Source of the DNA: Mycobacterium sp. AT1
Lineage (GTDB): Bacteria; Actinomycetota; Actinomycetes; Mycobacteriales; Mycobacteriaceae
Reading direction: 5' to 3'
NCBI RefSeq assembly: GCF_002043095.1
Contig: NZ_MVOC01000005.1
Span: 1-64,000, forward strand
DNA: 64,000 nt
A program made the translations under genes and the position numbers. Shown piece after piece: positions 8,898 to 16,701 of the stretch. The first letter of the stretch is position 1; each line of letters starts with the position of its first letter. A model generated the notes under the pieces. The model saw only the letters and a program-made list of their open reading frames with translations. It was not told where the DNA came from and made no database searches.

Positions 8898-10043
8898 ATG
8901 ACGAACGACGTCGCCATCATCGGGGTGGGCATCCACCCGTTTGGCCGATTCGACAAGTCCGCCGTCGAGATGGGGGCCGAAGCAATTAGGTCGGCTCTCG
9001 TCGATGCCGGCATTGCCTGGGAGGACGTGCAATTCGGCTTCGGTGGCAGCTACGAGGTGTCCAACCCCGACTCCGTCACCCGGCTCGTCGGACTCACCGG
9101 CATCACGTTCACCAACGTGTTCAACGCATGCGCGACCTCGGCCAGCGCCATTCAGCAGACCGCCGACACCATTCGGCTCGGCAAATACGACATCGGCATC
9201 GCGGTCGGACTGGACAAGCACCCACGGGGGGCCTTCACCGACGATCCAGCCAAACTCGCGCTGCCGCAGTGGTACGCCGAGAACGGCCAGTTCGTCACCA
9301 CCAAGTTCTTCGGGATGAAGGCCAACCACTACCTCCACCGGCACGGGATATCCGAGGAGACGCTGGCCAAGGTGGCGGCCAAGAACTTCCGCAACGGTGC
9401 TCTCAACCCCAACGCGTTCCGTCGCAAGCCAATCTCCGAAGAGGACATCATGGCCTCGCCGGTACTCAACTACCCGTTGCGGCAGTTCATGTTCTGCGCC
9501 CCGGACGAAGGCGCCGCCGCGGTCGTCATGTGCCGGGGTGAGATCGCCCGCCGCTACACCGACAAGCCTGTCTACGTGCGTGCCAGTGAAATTCGGACCC
9601 GCCGCTTCGGTGCCTACGAGGTGCACGCGACGTCCTCGCCGCTGGAAGAGGACGTGTCGCCGACGGTGTATGCGGCGCGGGCCGCCTACGAGGTCGCCGG
9701 GATCGGACCGGAGGACGTGGACGTCGCCCAACTCCAGGACACCGACGCGGGTGCCGAGATCATCCACATGGCGGAGACCGGCCTGTGCGCCGACGGCGAC
9801 CAGGAGAAGCTCCTCGCCGACGGCGAGACCGAGATCGGGGGATCGCTGCCGGTGAACACCGACGGTGGGCTGATCGCCAACGGCGAGCCGATCGGCGCGT
9901 CGGGTTTGCGGCAGATGCACGAACTGGTGCGGCAGCTGCGCTGCGAGGCCGGCGACCGCCAGGTGCCAGGTAACCCCCGGGTGGGGCTGGCACAGGTCTA
10001 CGGTGCGCCGGGCACCGCGTCGGCCACCATCCTGTCGCTGTGA
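8898..10043 (+). CDS. Thiolase-like protein (lipid-transfer protein/Ltp family)
   Basis: A 381-aa thiolase-superfamily protein of the SCP-x/Ltp type. Cys78 (NACATSAS) is present, but the thiolase His motif GHPxGAxG reads GEPIGASG with Glu330 in the His place, and the C-terminal CxGGG motif is replaced by YGAPGTAS. Canonical Claisen thiolysis is therefore unlikely. A retro-aldol role like Ltp2, working with the DUF35 protein just upstream, is my inference. ATG 8898 follows AGGGAGAG. The crotonase gene follows after 57 bp. Confidence 0.85.
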   Translation: MTNDVAIIGVGIHPFGRFDKSAVEMGAEAIRSALVDAGIAWEDVQFGFGGSYEVSNPDSVTRLVGLTGITFTNVFNACATSASAIQQTADTIRLGKYDIGIAVGLDKHPRGAFTDDPAKLALPQWYAENGQFVTTKFFGMKANHYLHRHGISEETLAKVAAKNFRNGALNPNAFRRKPISEEDIMASPVLNYPLRQFMFCAPDEGAAAVVMCRGEIARRYTDKPVYVRASEIRTRRFGAYEVHATSSPLEEDVSPTVYAARAAYEVAGIGPEDVDVAQLQDTDAGAEIIHMAETGLCADGDQEKLLADGETEIGGSLPVNTDGGLIANGEPIGASGLRQMHELVRQLRCEAGDRQVPGNPRVGLAQVYGAPGTASATILSL

Positions 10044-10100
10044 TCCAGGGGCGGAAGCCTTGGGCCGCAACGTCGTCGACCCCTGAAAGGCTTGTGGCCC

Positions 10101-11003
10101 ATGGCTGGCTACCGCTTCATCACCTATGAAACGCTCGACCACGGCACCATCGCCCGCATCATGCTCAACCGGCCGGATCAGCGCAACGCGCAGCAGCGCG
10201 GACTGCTGGTGGAGCTGACCGCGGCCTTCCTCGCAGCCGAGGCCGACGACACGGTGCGGGTGGTGATACTCGGCGGCAATGGGCCGATGTTCTCCTCCGG
10301 CCACGACCTTGGTTCCAAGGTGATGATGCAGGAGTATCAGCCTGGCCCGGAACAACATTCGAGCTTCGGTGAGAACGGTGCCACCCGGGAGGGCGCGGAG
10401 AAGCTGATGCTGCAGGAGTGGCACCACTTCTTCGAGAACACCCGCCGGTGGCGCAATCTTCGCAAGATCACGATCGCTCAGGTACACGGTGAGGTCTACG
10501 CCGCGGCCCTGATGCTCATGTGGGCCTGCGATCTCATCGTGGCTGCCGACGACACCACCTTCGCCGACGTCGTCGGCACCCGACTCGGCATGTGCGGGGT
10601 CGAGTACTTCGCCCATCCCTGGGAGTTCGGCGCCCGAAAGACCAAGGAGCTCATGCTCACCGGCGATTCGCTCTCGGTGGACGAGGCACATGCTCTGGGA
10701 ATGGTGTCCAAGGTGTTTCCGGCCGCTCAGCTGACCGACCAGACGTTGGAGTTCGCCCGTCGGATAGCCAAGGTCCCGACGATGGCGGCCCTGCTCATCA
10801 AGGAATCGGTCAACCAGACTCAGGACAACCAGGGGTTCTACAACTCGCTGAACGCCTGCTTCACGCTGCACCAGCTCAACCACAGCCACTGGTCCCAGGT
10901 GCACGGCGGCGGCTTCCCGGTGGCCAACGAGAGTGACGGCCTGCCGAATTGGCGCGAGGCGCCGCCCATCGTGCCCGCCACGAAGGACAGGGTCAGGGAC
11001 TAG
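10101..11003 (+). CDS. Enoyl-CoA hydratase/isomerase (crotonase) family protein
   Basis: A 300-aa crotonase, about 40 residues longer than the average. It carries GNGPMFSSGHDLGSK (oxyanion hole 1, about residues 58-72) and the AQVHGEVYAAALMLM helix. Both classical hydratase glutamates are absent (VYAAALM instead of GGGCELA; DVVGTRLG instead of QPE). A His-rich C-terminal region (HQLNHSHWSQVHGG) is unusual. ATG 10101 is used with GAAAGG ten bases upstream; an in-frame TTG at 10092 is too close to that site. It ends the unit beginning with the DUF35 gene. Confidence 0.86.
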   Translation: MAGYRFITYETLDHGTIARIMLNRPDQRNAQQRGLLVELTAAFLAAEADDTVRVVILGGNGPMFSSGHDLGSKVMMQEYQPGPEQHSSFGENGATREGAEKLMLQEWHHFFENTRRWRNLRKITIAQVHGEVYAAALMLMWACDLIVAADDTTFADVVGTRLGMCGVEYFAHPWEFGARKTKELMLTGDSLSVDEAHALGMVSKVFPAAQLTDQTLEFARRIAKVPTMAALLIKESVNQTQDNQGFYNSLNACFTLHQLNHSHWSQVHGGGFPVANESDGLPNWREAPPIVPATKDRVRD

Positions 11004-11242
11004 CGCGCTCGCCGAGCGTAGCGGTCAGGCGGAAGATGGCGGACAGTCTCGGCCGCCTCGATCGCCGCCGCGCGGTACCGGAACGGCGAGTTCCCACTCA
11101 CGGGAACCGATCTCGCCGTTGATGACCACCGATCCCCGTTCGCGGGCGAGCCGTACCTTCTCCCGCTCGTCCGGCCGCGGGGGGAGACCCGCCACGAGGG
11201 CGATATCCGCGATGCCGCCCTCCGGCGGTCGGCGGCCGCCCT
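11004..11242. other. Convergent intergenic region
   Basis: This 239-bp stretch between the convergent crotonase and SDR genes holds no supported gene. CGCTCG-C-CGAGCG at 11006-11018 can form a small hairpin just after the crotonase stop. The minus strand shows a short coding-like stretch (for example ERGSVVINGEIGSREWEL) that I could not link to a family. Confidence 0.35.
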
Positions 11243-12082
11243 CTACTTCAGGCAGCTGCCCGCGTCGATCGGCAGCGTGACACCGGTGAGGTAGCGACCC
11301 TCGTCCGAGGCGAAGAACAGCACGGCATTGCTGACGTCGACGGCATCCACCCATGGGATGGGAAGCGTGTGGAACATCTGGCAGATCGGCGCCATGTCGT
11401 CGGCGCCCGGGTTCTCCAGGTCGGGCCGGAACATCTTGAACGTCGCGTCGTTGTGCAGCATCTGGGTGCTCACGTGGGTGGGGTGCACGGAGTTTACGCG
11501 AATCATGTGCTGGCCCAACTCGACTGCGAAGGTGCGCATCAATCCGACGACGCCGTGTTTGGCTGCGACGTAGTGCCCGGTGTGGGGGTACGCCTTCAGT
11601 CCGCCGACCGAACTCGTCAGGATGATCGAACCGCCCGCGCCGCCGGCGATGACGTGGGGGACGGCGGCCTTCACGGTCTTCCAGACCCCCGTGAGGTTGG
11701 TGCCGATCATGTCGTCCCAGTCCTCTTCGCTGGTCTGGTCCAGCGTCTGTCCGCCGTTGCCGATGCCGGCGTTCGCGACGACGATGTCGAGCCGGCCCAG
11801 CTGCTCGACGCCGCTGTCGACCGCCTCCTTCAAGGCTGCGTAGTCGCGCACGTCCACCTCGGCGGTGACGATGCGGCGGTTGAGATTCTTGACCAGGTCG
11901 GCGGTTTCGGCGAGGTCCTCGGGAGTCGACGCCGGGATGCCGTCCGGTGCGGTCATCGGCTTGCACACGTCGACGGCGATGATGTCGGCGCCCTCCTCGG
12001 CCAACCGCACCGCATGGCTGCGCCCCTGACCTCGCGCCGCGCCGGTGATGAAGGCGACCTTGCCCGCTACCCGTCCTGACAT
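11243..12082 (-). CDS. Mycofactocin-type SDR oxidoreductase
   Basis: A 279-aa SDR with the hallmark start of the mycofactocin-associated SDR group: GKVAFITGAARGQGRSHAVR, then AEEGADIIAVDVC and the long insert after the acidic residue. Members hold NAD(H) tightly and are thought to pass electrons to the peptide-derived cofactor mycofactocin. NAGIGNGG, SSVGGLK and YVAAKHG (YxxxK) are intact. It probably oxidises an alcohol group of the substrate. ATG 12082 follows GAGGGAA. A TGCT-type palindrome lies 31 nt upstream. The TetR gene lies upstream on the same strand. Confidence 0.88.
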   Translation of the reverse strand: MSGRVAGKVAFITGAARGQGRSHAVRLAEEGADIIAVDVCKPMTAPDGIPASTPEDLAETADLVKNLNRRIVTAEVDVRDYAALKEAVDSGVEQLGRLDIVVANAGIGNGGQTLDQTSEEDWDDMIGTNLTGVWKTVKAAVPHVIAGGAGGSIILTSSVGGLKAYPHTGHYVAAKHGVVGLMRTFAVELGQHMIRVNSVHPTHVSTQMLHNDATFKMFRPDLENPGADDMAPICQMFHTLPIPWVDAVDVSNAVLFFASDEGRYLTGVTLPIDAGSCLK

Positions 12083-12112
12083 GTGTTCCCTCGAATCTTC
12101 GATGAATCGCAC

Positions 12113-12134
12113 GTGCTGTGCACTTGCTCAGCAC
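12113..12134. promoter_or_regulatory. TGCT/AGCA palindrome, candidate second-regulator operator
   Basis: The 22-bp element has arms GTGCTGTGCA and TGCTCAGCAC around CT, placed 31 nt upstream of the mycofactocin-type SDR start. It matches the element at 62145-62166 at 17 of 22 positions, so the two probably bind the same regulator. Confidence 0.5.
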
Positions 12135-12283
12135 TCTGTCACCGCAAGTCTCGTCATGTCAACGGTGTGAGGACTTCGAGTGCCCTCGGGACGTGCCGGA
12201 GGGGGCTGCTCAGCCGAGAGTGCTACTGCGCCAAGGTCGCGACGCACGCGAGCAAGCTCACCCGCGGCGGAGGGTTTCGCGAA

Positions 12284-12940
12284 CTACGCCTCGGACGCAA
12301 ACCCGTGCGACACGAAGTCCCAGACCTCGTCGGCAGAGATGGGCGTCGTCGCGATGTCCTCCGAGCCGCTGCTCTGCGCGACGAACATCACGGTCTGCAT
12401 CGTCATCGCGGCAACCCGCTTCGGATTCAAGCTGGAGCGCAACTCGCCGGCCGCCGCGGCGTCCTCCATGAGTTCGGCGAGCAACACCAGAAGCGGTGCG
12501 TGCGCAACCTTGACTTCGGATGGATGCGTGACCAGCAGGCGCGGTGCGAAATCGGTGAACAGGGGCCGCTTCGCCACCGGGTCGGGTCGCGAGGACTCGA
12601 ACAGGAGTTGAATGGCCACCTTGAGCCGTTCTAGTGGATCGGTGTGGTTGGCGGTGGCTGCCCGAATCTGTTCGGCCGACCGGCTCAGGGCGTCCTCGAA
12701 CAGGGCCAGCAGCAATTCGTGCTTGCCGTCGAACTGCAAATAGAAGCTGCGTAGGGACTGTCGTGAACGGTCGACGACCTCTTGCACCGTGAAGTCGGTG
12801 CTGCCCTTTTCGATGATGATGGCCTGCGCGGCGTCGAGGAAACGCTGGACGCGTTGCGCTGCACGCAGTTTCGCCGTCTTGATGGAGCGTTCGACCGCGC
12901 GCTGCTTCCAGGCCGGTTCTTCGCTGGGGCTAGTCGTCAT
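12284..12940 (-). CDS. TetR-family transcriptional regulator
   Basis: A 218-aa TetR regulator. The N-terminal helix-turn-helix reads FTVQEVVDRSRQSLRSFYLQ near residues 49-68, followed by a helical ligand-binding domain. It is divergent from the ACAD gene at 13124 and upstream of the SDR at 11243 on the same strand. An ACTGTAC inverted repeat lies 41-70 nt upstream of its start and is a good autoregulatory operator candidate; a GAGAAT-type site is also in the shared intergenic region. Its ligand is unknown, most likely a CoA ester of the pathway. Confidence 0.88.
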   Translation of the reverse strand: MTTSPSEEPAWKQRAVERSIKTAKLRAAQRVQRFLDAAQAIIIEKGSTDFTVQEVVDRSRQSLRSFYLQFDGKHELLLALFEDALSRSAEQIRAATANHTDPLERLKVAIQLLFESSRPDPVAKRPLFTDFAPRLLVTHPSEVKVAHAPLLVLLAELMEDAAAAGELRSSLNPKRVAAMTMQTVMFVAQSSGSEDIATTPISADEVWDFVSHGFASEA

Positions 12941-12981
12941 CGACGCCTCTGACGTGGGCCGATTCGTGAGAACATGGATGA

Positions 12982-13009
12982 ACTGTACCGGAGAACGACG
13001 CTGTACAGT
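12982..13009. promoter_or_regulatory. ACTGTAC-N14-GTACAGT inverted repeat
   Basis: Two perfect seven-base arms (12982-12988 and 13003-13009) lie just upstream of the TetR start. The location suggests the TetR autoregulatory site. This is distinct from the GAGAAT operator 50 bp further on. Confidence 0.4.
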
Positions 13010-13061
13010 GCGCTACTCCCCATCGGGGCCAGCGTGTCGGAGATTGAAACTTGCGCACGAC

Positions 13062-13076
13062 GAGAATAGTATTCTC
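13062..13076. promoter_or_regulatory. GAGAAT-N3-ATTCTC operator, site 4 (perfect)
   Basis: GAGAATAGTATTCTC is a perfect palindrome 47 nt upstream of the ACAD GTG and 121 nt from the TetR start. TATTCT within it fits a -10 on both strands. Confidence 0.75.
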
Positions 13077-13123
13077 ATAATGTCCGCAAGAGAAGACTGG
13101 CGGCGAGGTACGAATGGGATGTC

Positions 13124-14290
13124 GTGCAGCTGACCTTCGATGACGATGTCGAGTCCTTTCGCTCCGAGTTCGCCGCCTTCCTCGACGAACACGCCCCTGA
13201 CGACGCAGTGCTTCGGCCGCGGTCGTCGTCGCACATGCCGGACTGGGCCCGCAACTGGCAGCGCCAGCTGTTCGACAACGGCTGGCTGGTGCCCGGCAAT
13301 CCGCCCGCCTTCGGCGGCCGCAACGCCACCCTGATGCAGCAGTACGTGCACCAGACGGAGTTGGCCCGTCGGCGGATGGTGTCGAGTTTCAACCCGCAGG
13401 GTGTCGGCATCATCGCCGCATCGTTGTTGACGTTTGGTACTCCCGAACAGCAGCAGAAGTGGGCAGTGCCCATCTTGCGGGGGGAGATGACGGCCGCCCT
13501 CGGCATGAGCGAGCCGGGCGCAGGCTCGGACTTGGCGTCGCTTCGTACCACCGCCGAGAGCGACGGCGACGACTTCATCGTCAACGGTCAGAAGGTGTGG
13601 ACCTCAGGTGCCCATGACGCCGACGTGATCCTGACCTTCGTCCGCACCGACCCCAAGTCGGTCAAGCACGGGGGCATCAGCGTGCTGCTCGTCTCGACCG
13701 ACTCGCCGGGCGTGACGTGTCGGCCCTTTGCGTCGGCCGCCGATCGAGACGATCTGGACTTCAACGAGGTGTTCTTCACCGATGTCCGGGTACCGGCGGC
13801 CAACCTCGTCGGCGAGCTCGGCAAGGGCTGGGGCGTAGCCACCGGATCGTTGGGCCACGAGCGAAACATGCTGTGGCTCAGCTACGCCGATCGGCTACAA
13901 GACCTGGTCGACGACTGGCACCCGAAATCCGTGGTCGAACGGGATCGGTACGCGACGCTGGTGATGGACAACCATGCGCTGAGGTTGATGGGCTCCGCGG
14001 CGCTGGCCCGCGCGGCCCGTGGCGACGAGGACGTGGCCGCATTGTCGGTGCTCAAGGTCCACGGGGCTGATTCTGTACAGGCTGCCACGGAGCATGCGCT
14101 CTCCGCGCAAGGCGCAGACGGACTGGCTCAGTCCGGCATGACGGCGCCGTACGTGCCGTTGAATCACGACCACTACTCGGGTAGTTGGGCCGACCGTTAC
14201 ATCCGGTCGTTCGCCGGCACCATTGCGGGTGGCACGTCGGAGATTCAGCGCAACATCATCGCGCAGCGCGTACTCGGTCTACCTCGCTAG
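13124..14290 (+). CDS. Acyl-CoA dehydrogenase
   Basis: A 388-aa ACAD with GMSEPGAGSDLASLRT, NGQKVWTSGAHDAD and the C-terminal GGTSEIQRNIIAQRVLGLP; a Glu in GHERNML is at the long-chain/isovaleryl catalytic position. It is a close paralogue of the ACAD at 41140-42321 (same MQLTFD start, same FNPQG and FGGRNA segments), but lacks an adjacent short partner on its strand. GTG 13124 has a weak GGGAT upstream. A 17-codon ORF (ATG 13080 to TGA 13133) overlaps the start and might act as a leader peptide. Confidence 0.9.
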   Translation: MQLTFDDDVESFRSEFAAFLDEHAPDDAVLRPRSSSHMPDWARNWQRQLFDNGWLVPGNPPAFGGRNATLMQQYVHQTELARRRMVSSFNPQGVGIIAASLLTFGTPEQQQKWAVPILRGEMTAALGMSEPGAGSDLASLRTTAESDGDDFIVNGQKVWTSGAHDADVILTFVRTDPKSVKHGGISVLLVSTDSPGVTCRPFASAADRDDLDFNEVFFTDVRVPAANLVGELGKGWGVATGSLGHERNMLWLSYADRLQDLVDDWHPKSVVERDRYATLVMDNHALRLMGSAALARAARGDEDVAALSVLKVHGADSVQAATEHALSAQGADGLAQSGMTAPYVPLNHDHYSGSWADRYIRSFAGTIAGGTSEIQRNIIAQRVLGLPR

Positions 14291-14304
14291 TACTCGAATG
14301 CCGC

Positions 14305-14320
14305 GGTCGGTCACCCGACC
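14305..14320. terminator. Hairpin between convergent genes
   Basis: GGTCGG-TCAC-CCGACC forms a six-pair stem with a four-base loop in the 40-bp gap between convergent ACAD genes. It has no U-tract, as is usual in mycobacteria, and could stop transcription from both sides. A longer alternative pairing (CGGTCG with CGACCG at 14325-14330) is possible. Confidence 0.35.
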
Positions 14321-14330
14321 TACGCGACCG

Positions 14331-15125
14331 TCACAATTCAGCCAGCCGCGGCACCGAGCCGCGTGCTCGCAGACCCGCACCGGCCTTTTGGGTGAGTTCC
14401 CTCGAGCTGCCAAGCAGCCCGTCGAGTACCAGCACACGCTTCACGTGATGATGCAGGGCGTGCTCGGCGGTGAAGCCGATTCCGCCGAGTACCTGCTGGC
14501 AGTGTCTGGCAGCGGTGAGAGCGGCCTTGCCCGCAGCCGCCTTTGCCAGCAGCGCGGTCAGGTCGGGATTGTCGACACCAGACAGGGTCAGGGTTGCTTC
14601 GGCGCCCTCGATCGCCACCAACGTGTCCGCCAGCCGGTGTCGCACCGCCTGAAAGGATGCAATCGGCTTGCCGAACTGCACGCGGTCAAGGGCATGCCGA
14701 CGGGCCAGCGACAGCATGGCCCGCGAGCTTCCGATCAGCCACCAGCCAAGGGCTCGTCGGGCCTCGGCGAGGCGGAGCAGTTCTCCCTCCTCCACGCGCA
14801 GTAATGGCAGCCCGCCCATCACCGTGCTCGTCGGGCCGCCGGTCGACCGATCCCACACCACCTGAACGTTGCCGGCGAAGGGCAGTGCGGGGGTGCCGCC
14901 GAGCTCACGACGACTGGACTGCAACACCACGTCGTTCAGAATTGAGGCGTGCGAGCCGGTTTCGCCCAGGAGGCGGAAGACCAGCGGAACCGTCGTCTCC
15001 GCCGAATCGGTGAGCATCTCGGTCCATCCCAGCTCGGCGAGCGCCACGTCCAGGTCGACGCCGGACGCCGACAGCATCGTCTTGCGCAGGGTGCCCTCGA
15101 GCATCTTCAGCGATTCAGGATCCAT
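14331..15125 (-). CDS. Acyl-CoA dehydrogenase, short subunit
   Basis: A 264-aa ACAD with a reduced N-terminal half, matching the short partner of alpha2beta2 ACADs. The C-terminal domain is clear (RVQFGKPIASFQAVRHRLA and QQVLGGIGFTAEHALHHHVK). It is the last gene of the Rieske operon and starts two bases after the long-subunit stop. ATG 15125 is nine bases after GGGGAG; a GTG at 15131 in the same frame is closer but less well spaced. It most likely forms a heteromer with the gene at 15128-16258. Confidence 0.87.
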   Translation of the reverse strand: MDPESLKMLEGTLRKTMLSASGVDLDVALAELGWTEMLTDSAETTVPLVFRLLGETGSHASILNDVVLQSSRRELGGTPALPFAGNVQVVWDRSTGGPTSTVMGGLPLLRVEEGELLRLAEARRALGWWLIGSSRAMLSLARRHALDRVQFGKPIASFQAVRHRLADTLVAIEGAEATLTLSGVDNPDLTALLAKAAAGKAALTAARHCQQVLGGIGFTAEHALHHHVKRVLVLDGLLGSSRELTQKAGAGLRARGSVPRLAEL

Positions 15126-15127
15126 CG

Positions 15128-16258
15128 TCACTCACTCCCCAGATCGAGTAGTCGGCGCGCGATGATGTTGCGCTGCACTTCGGCGGTACCGCCGTAGATC
15201 GTCGACGCGCGAGAATAGAGATACTCGGCACGCCACGGCGTGTCATCGAGATCGATTGCGCCCGGCAGTAAGTCGAACACGGTGTCGTAGAGTCGCTGCT
15301 CTGCTCCGGCCAGCAACAGCTTGTCGACGGAGGTCTCCGGACCCAGCTTGGCTCCGTCGTCCAACCGCTGCTGGGTGGCCAGGGAACGGCAACGCAACGT
15401 GTGCAGGGCGAGATACGCCTCACCCATCTCGCCGTCGACGTCGCGGCCCAGATCCTTGACATCGACGACCAGCGCGTCGAACCTGGAGTAGAGATAGGCG
15501 ATGCGCTGCCAGAAGCAGGTCGAACGCTCGTAAGGCAGCAGATCCATCGCCAGTTGCCAACCGTCACCGGGGTTTCCGAGCATTCGATCGTCGGGCACCA
15601 CGACGTCGTCGAAGTACACCTCGCAGAATTCGTCGACGCCGTGCATCGTGCGCACCGGGCGGACGTCGATTCCCGGGCTGTCCAGGTCGACGAAGAACGC
15701 GGTCAGGCCCTGGCTCCTCGGCGTGTCACCGTCGCCGGTGCGGGTCAGCAGGATGCACTTGGACGAGAACTGCGCATAGCTGGTCCACACCTTCTGGCCG
15801 TTGACCACCCACGAGTCACCCCGCCGCTCGGCGCGGGTGCTCAGGGAGGCCAGATCGCTACCCGATCCTGGCTCGGAGAACCCTTGACACCAGGTCTCCC
15901 GTCCAGACAACAAGCGTGGCACCATCTCCGCGGCCAGCTCGGGCCGGGCATAGTCGATCATCGTGGGCGTAAGCACCTCGAGCATCGAATACGGGCCAGG
16001 CTCGTCGAGGCGCCGACCGACGATCTCCTCGCCGACGACCGCGCGCAGAACAGCGGGTCCGCCAAGACCGCCCACCTGCTCTGGCCAGCCCCATCGCATC
16101 CAACCGGCGTCGTAGAGGGCGCCGAGGACACGTGCGTGTTGCGCCTGATCGGCCTGTAGGGAGTGGTTGGCCGGGGGAGTCAAGTCGTTGTCGTCGAGCC
16201 AATTCCGCAGCCCGGCCCGAAACTCGGCGACGTTCGGAACGCCGGTGAACGTCGTCAT
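15128..16258 (-). CDS. Acyl-CoA dehydrogenase, long subunit
   Basis: A 376-aa ACAD with WCQGFSEPGSGSDLASLST, NGQKVWTSYAQFSSK and C-terminal GGTAEVQRNIIARRLLDLG. YERST in the middle domain provides a Glu near the alternative catalytic position. ATG 16258 overlaps the stop of the SnoaL-like gene (ATGA) and follows GGAGGCGGG. It pairs with the short subunit encoded next. Confidence 0.9.
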   Translation of the reverse strand: MTTFTGVPNVAEFRAGLRNWLDDNDLTPPANHSLQADQAQHARVLGALYDAGWMRWGWPEQVGGLGGPAVLRAVVGEEIVGRRLDEPGPYSMLEVLTPTMIDYARPELAAEMVPRLLSGRETWCQGFSEPGSGSDLASLSTRAERRGDSWVVNGQKVWTSYAQFSSKCILLTRTGDGDTPRSQGLTAFFVDLDSPGIDVRPVRTMHGVDEFCEVYFDDVVVPDDRMLGNPGDGWQLAMDLLPYERSTCFWQRIAYLYSRFDALVVDVKDLGRDVDGEMGEAYLALHTLRCRSLATQQRLDDGAKLGPETSVDKLLLAGAEQRLYDTVFDLLPGAIDLDDTPWRAEYLYSRASTIYGGTAEVQRNIIARRLLDLGSE

Positions 16259-16701
16259 CCCGCCTCCGGCCTGCCGATGGCATGCGGACGGCCGGAGTCG
16301 TGGTCACCGTTACGCCGAATGAACGTCATGGCACGGGTGCCAATACGCCATCCGTCATCCGTGCGGAGATAGGTGTCCCGGTAGTACCCAATGCGCATGT
16401 CGTGCGTGGAGTGCTCGACGAAGCACAGAGGTTGGGTGCCGCTCGCGGTGTCGGCGTCATCGCCGAGGTCGATCAGTGCCGTCCCGGTCATGAACAACCC
16501 GCTGGGGGCGGCAGCGACGAGCTCGGGGAACCGCGCCAGGGTGTAGGTCGAGCCGAACGCGCTGTAGGTGCCGTCCGGTGTGAAGACCGTGACGAGCCCC
16601 CCGACGTCGCCCTGGGTAATGGTGACCGCGTACTTGGCCAGGAGCTGCTGGATCTCGACGAGGTCGTCGGTGCGCGACGGCCGAGTGCTAGGCATTGTCA
16701 T
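16255..16701 (-). CDS. SnoaL/NTF2-like protein
   Basis: A 148-aa protein with the NTF2-like cone fold: an N-terminal helix (IQQLLAKYAVTITQGD), a VFTPDGTY strand, and C-terminal strands (IGYYRDTYLRTDDGWRIGTR). This superfamily includes ketosteroid isomerase, scytalone dehydratase and the beta subunits of ring-hydroxylating dioxygenases. It sits in the same operon as a Rieske alpha subunit, so a small-subunit or isomerase role is possible; neither can be proved here. It overlaps both neighbours (14 bp and 4 bp). Confidence 0.78.
   Translation of the reverse strand: MTMPSTRPSRTDDLVEIQQLLAKYAVTITQGDVGGLVTVFTPDGTYSAFGSTYTLARFPELVAAAPSGLFMTGTALIDLGDDADTASGTQPLCFVEHSTHDMRIGYYRDTYLRTDDGWRIGTRAMTFIRRNGDHDSGRPHAIGRPEAG

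Noticed and set aside
10046..10085. CAGGGG...CCCCTG inverted repeat between thiolase-like and crotonase genes
   Set aside because: The six-base arms are separated by about 27 nt with no stable inner stem, so a terminator is not supported.
8883..10904. A 673-aa open frame on the minus strand
   Set aside because: It spans two clear plus-strand genes (thiolase-like and crotonase), has no domain, and is the antisense shadow expected in high-GC DNA.
11025..11242. Coding-like minus-strand stretch after the SDR stop (ERGSVVINGEIGSREWEL)
   Set aside because: It has no start, joins an out-of-frame reading of the SDR, and matches no family I know; left as a note in the intergenic entry.
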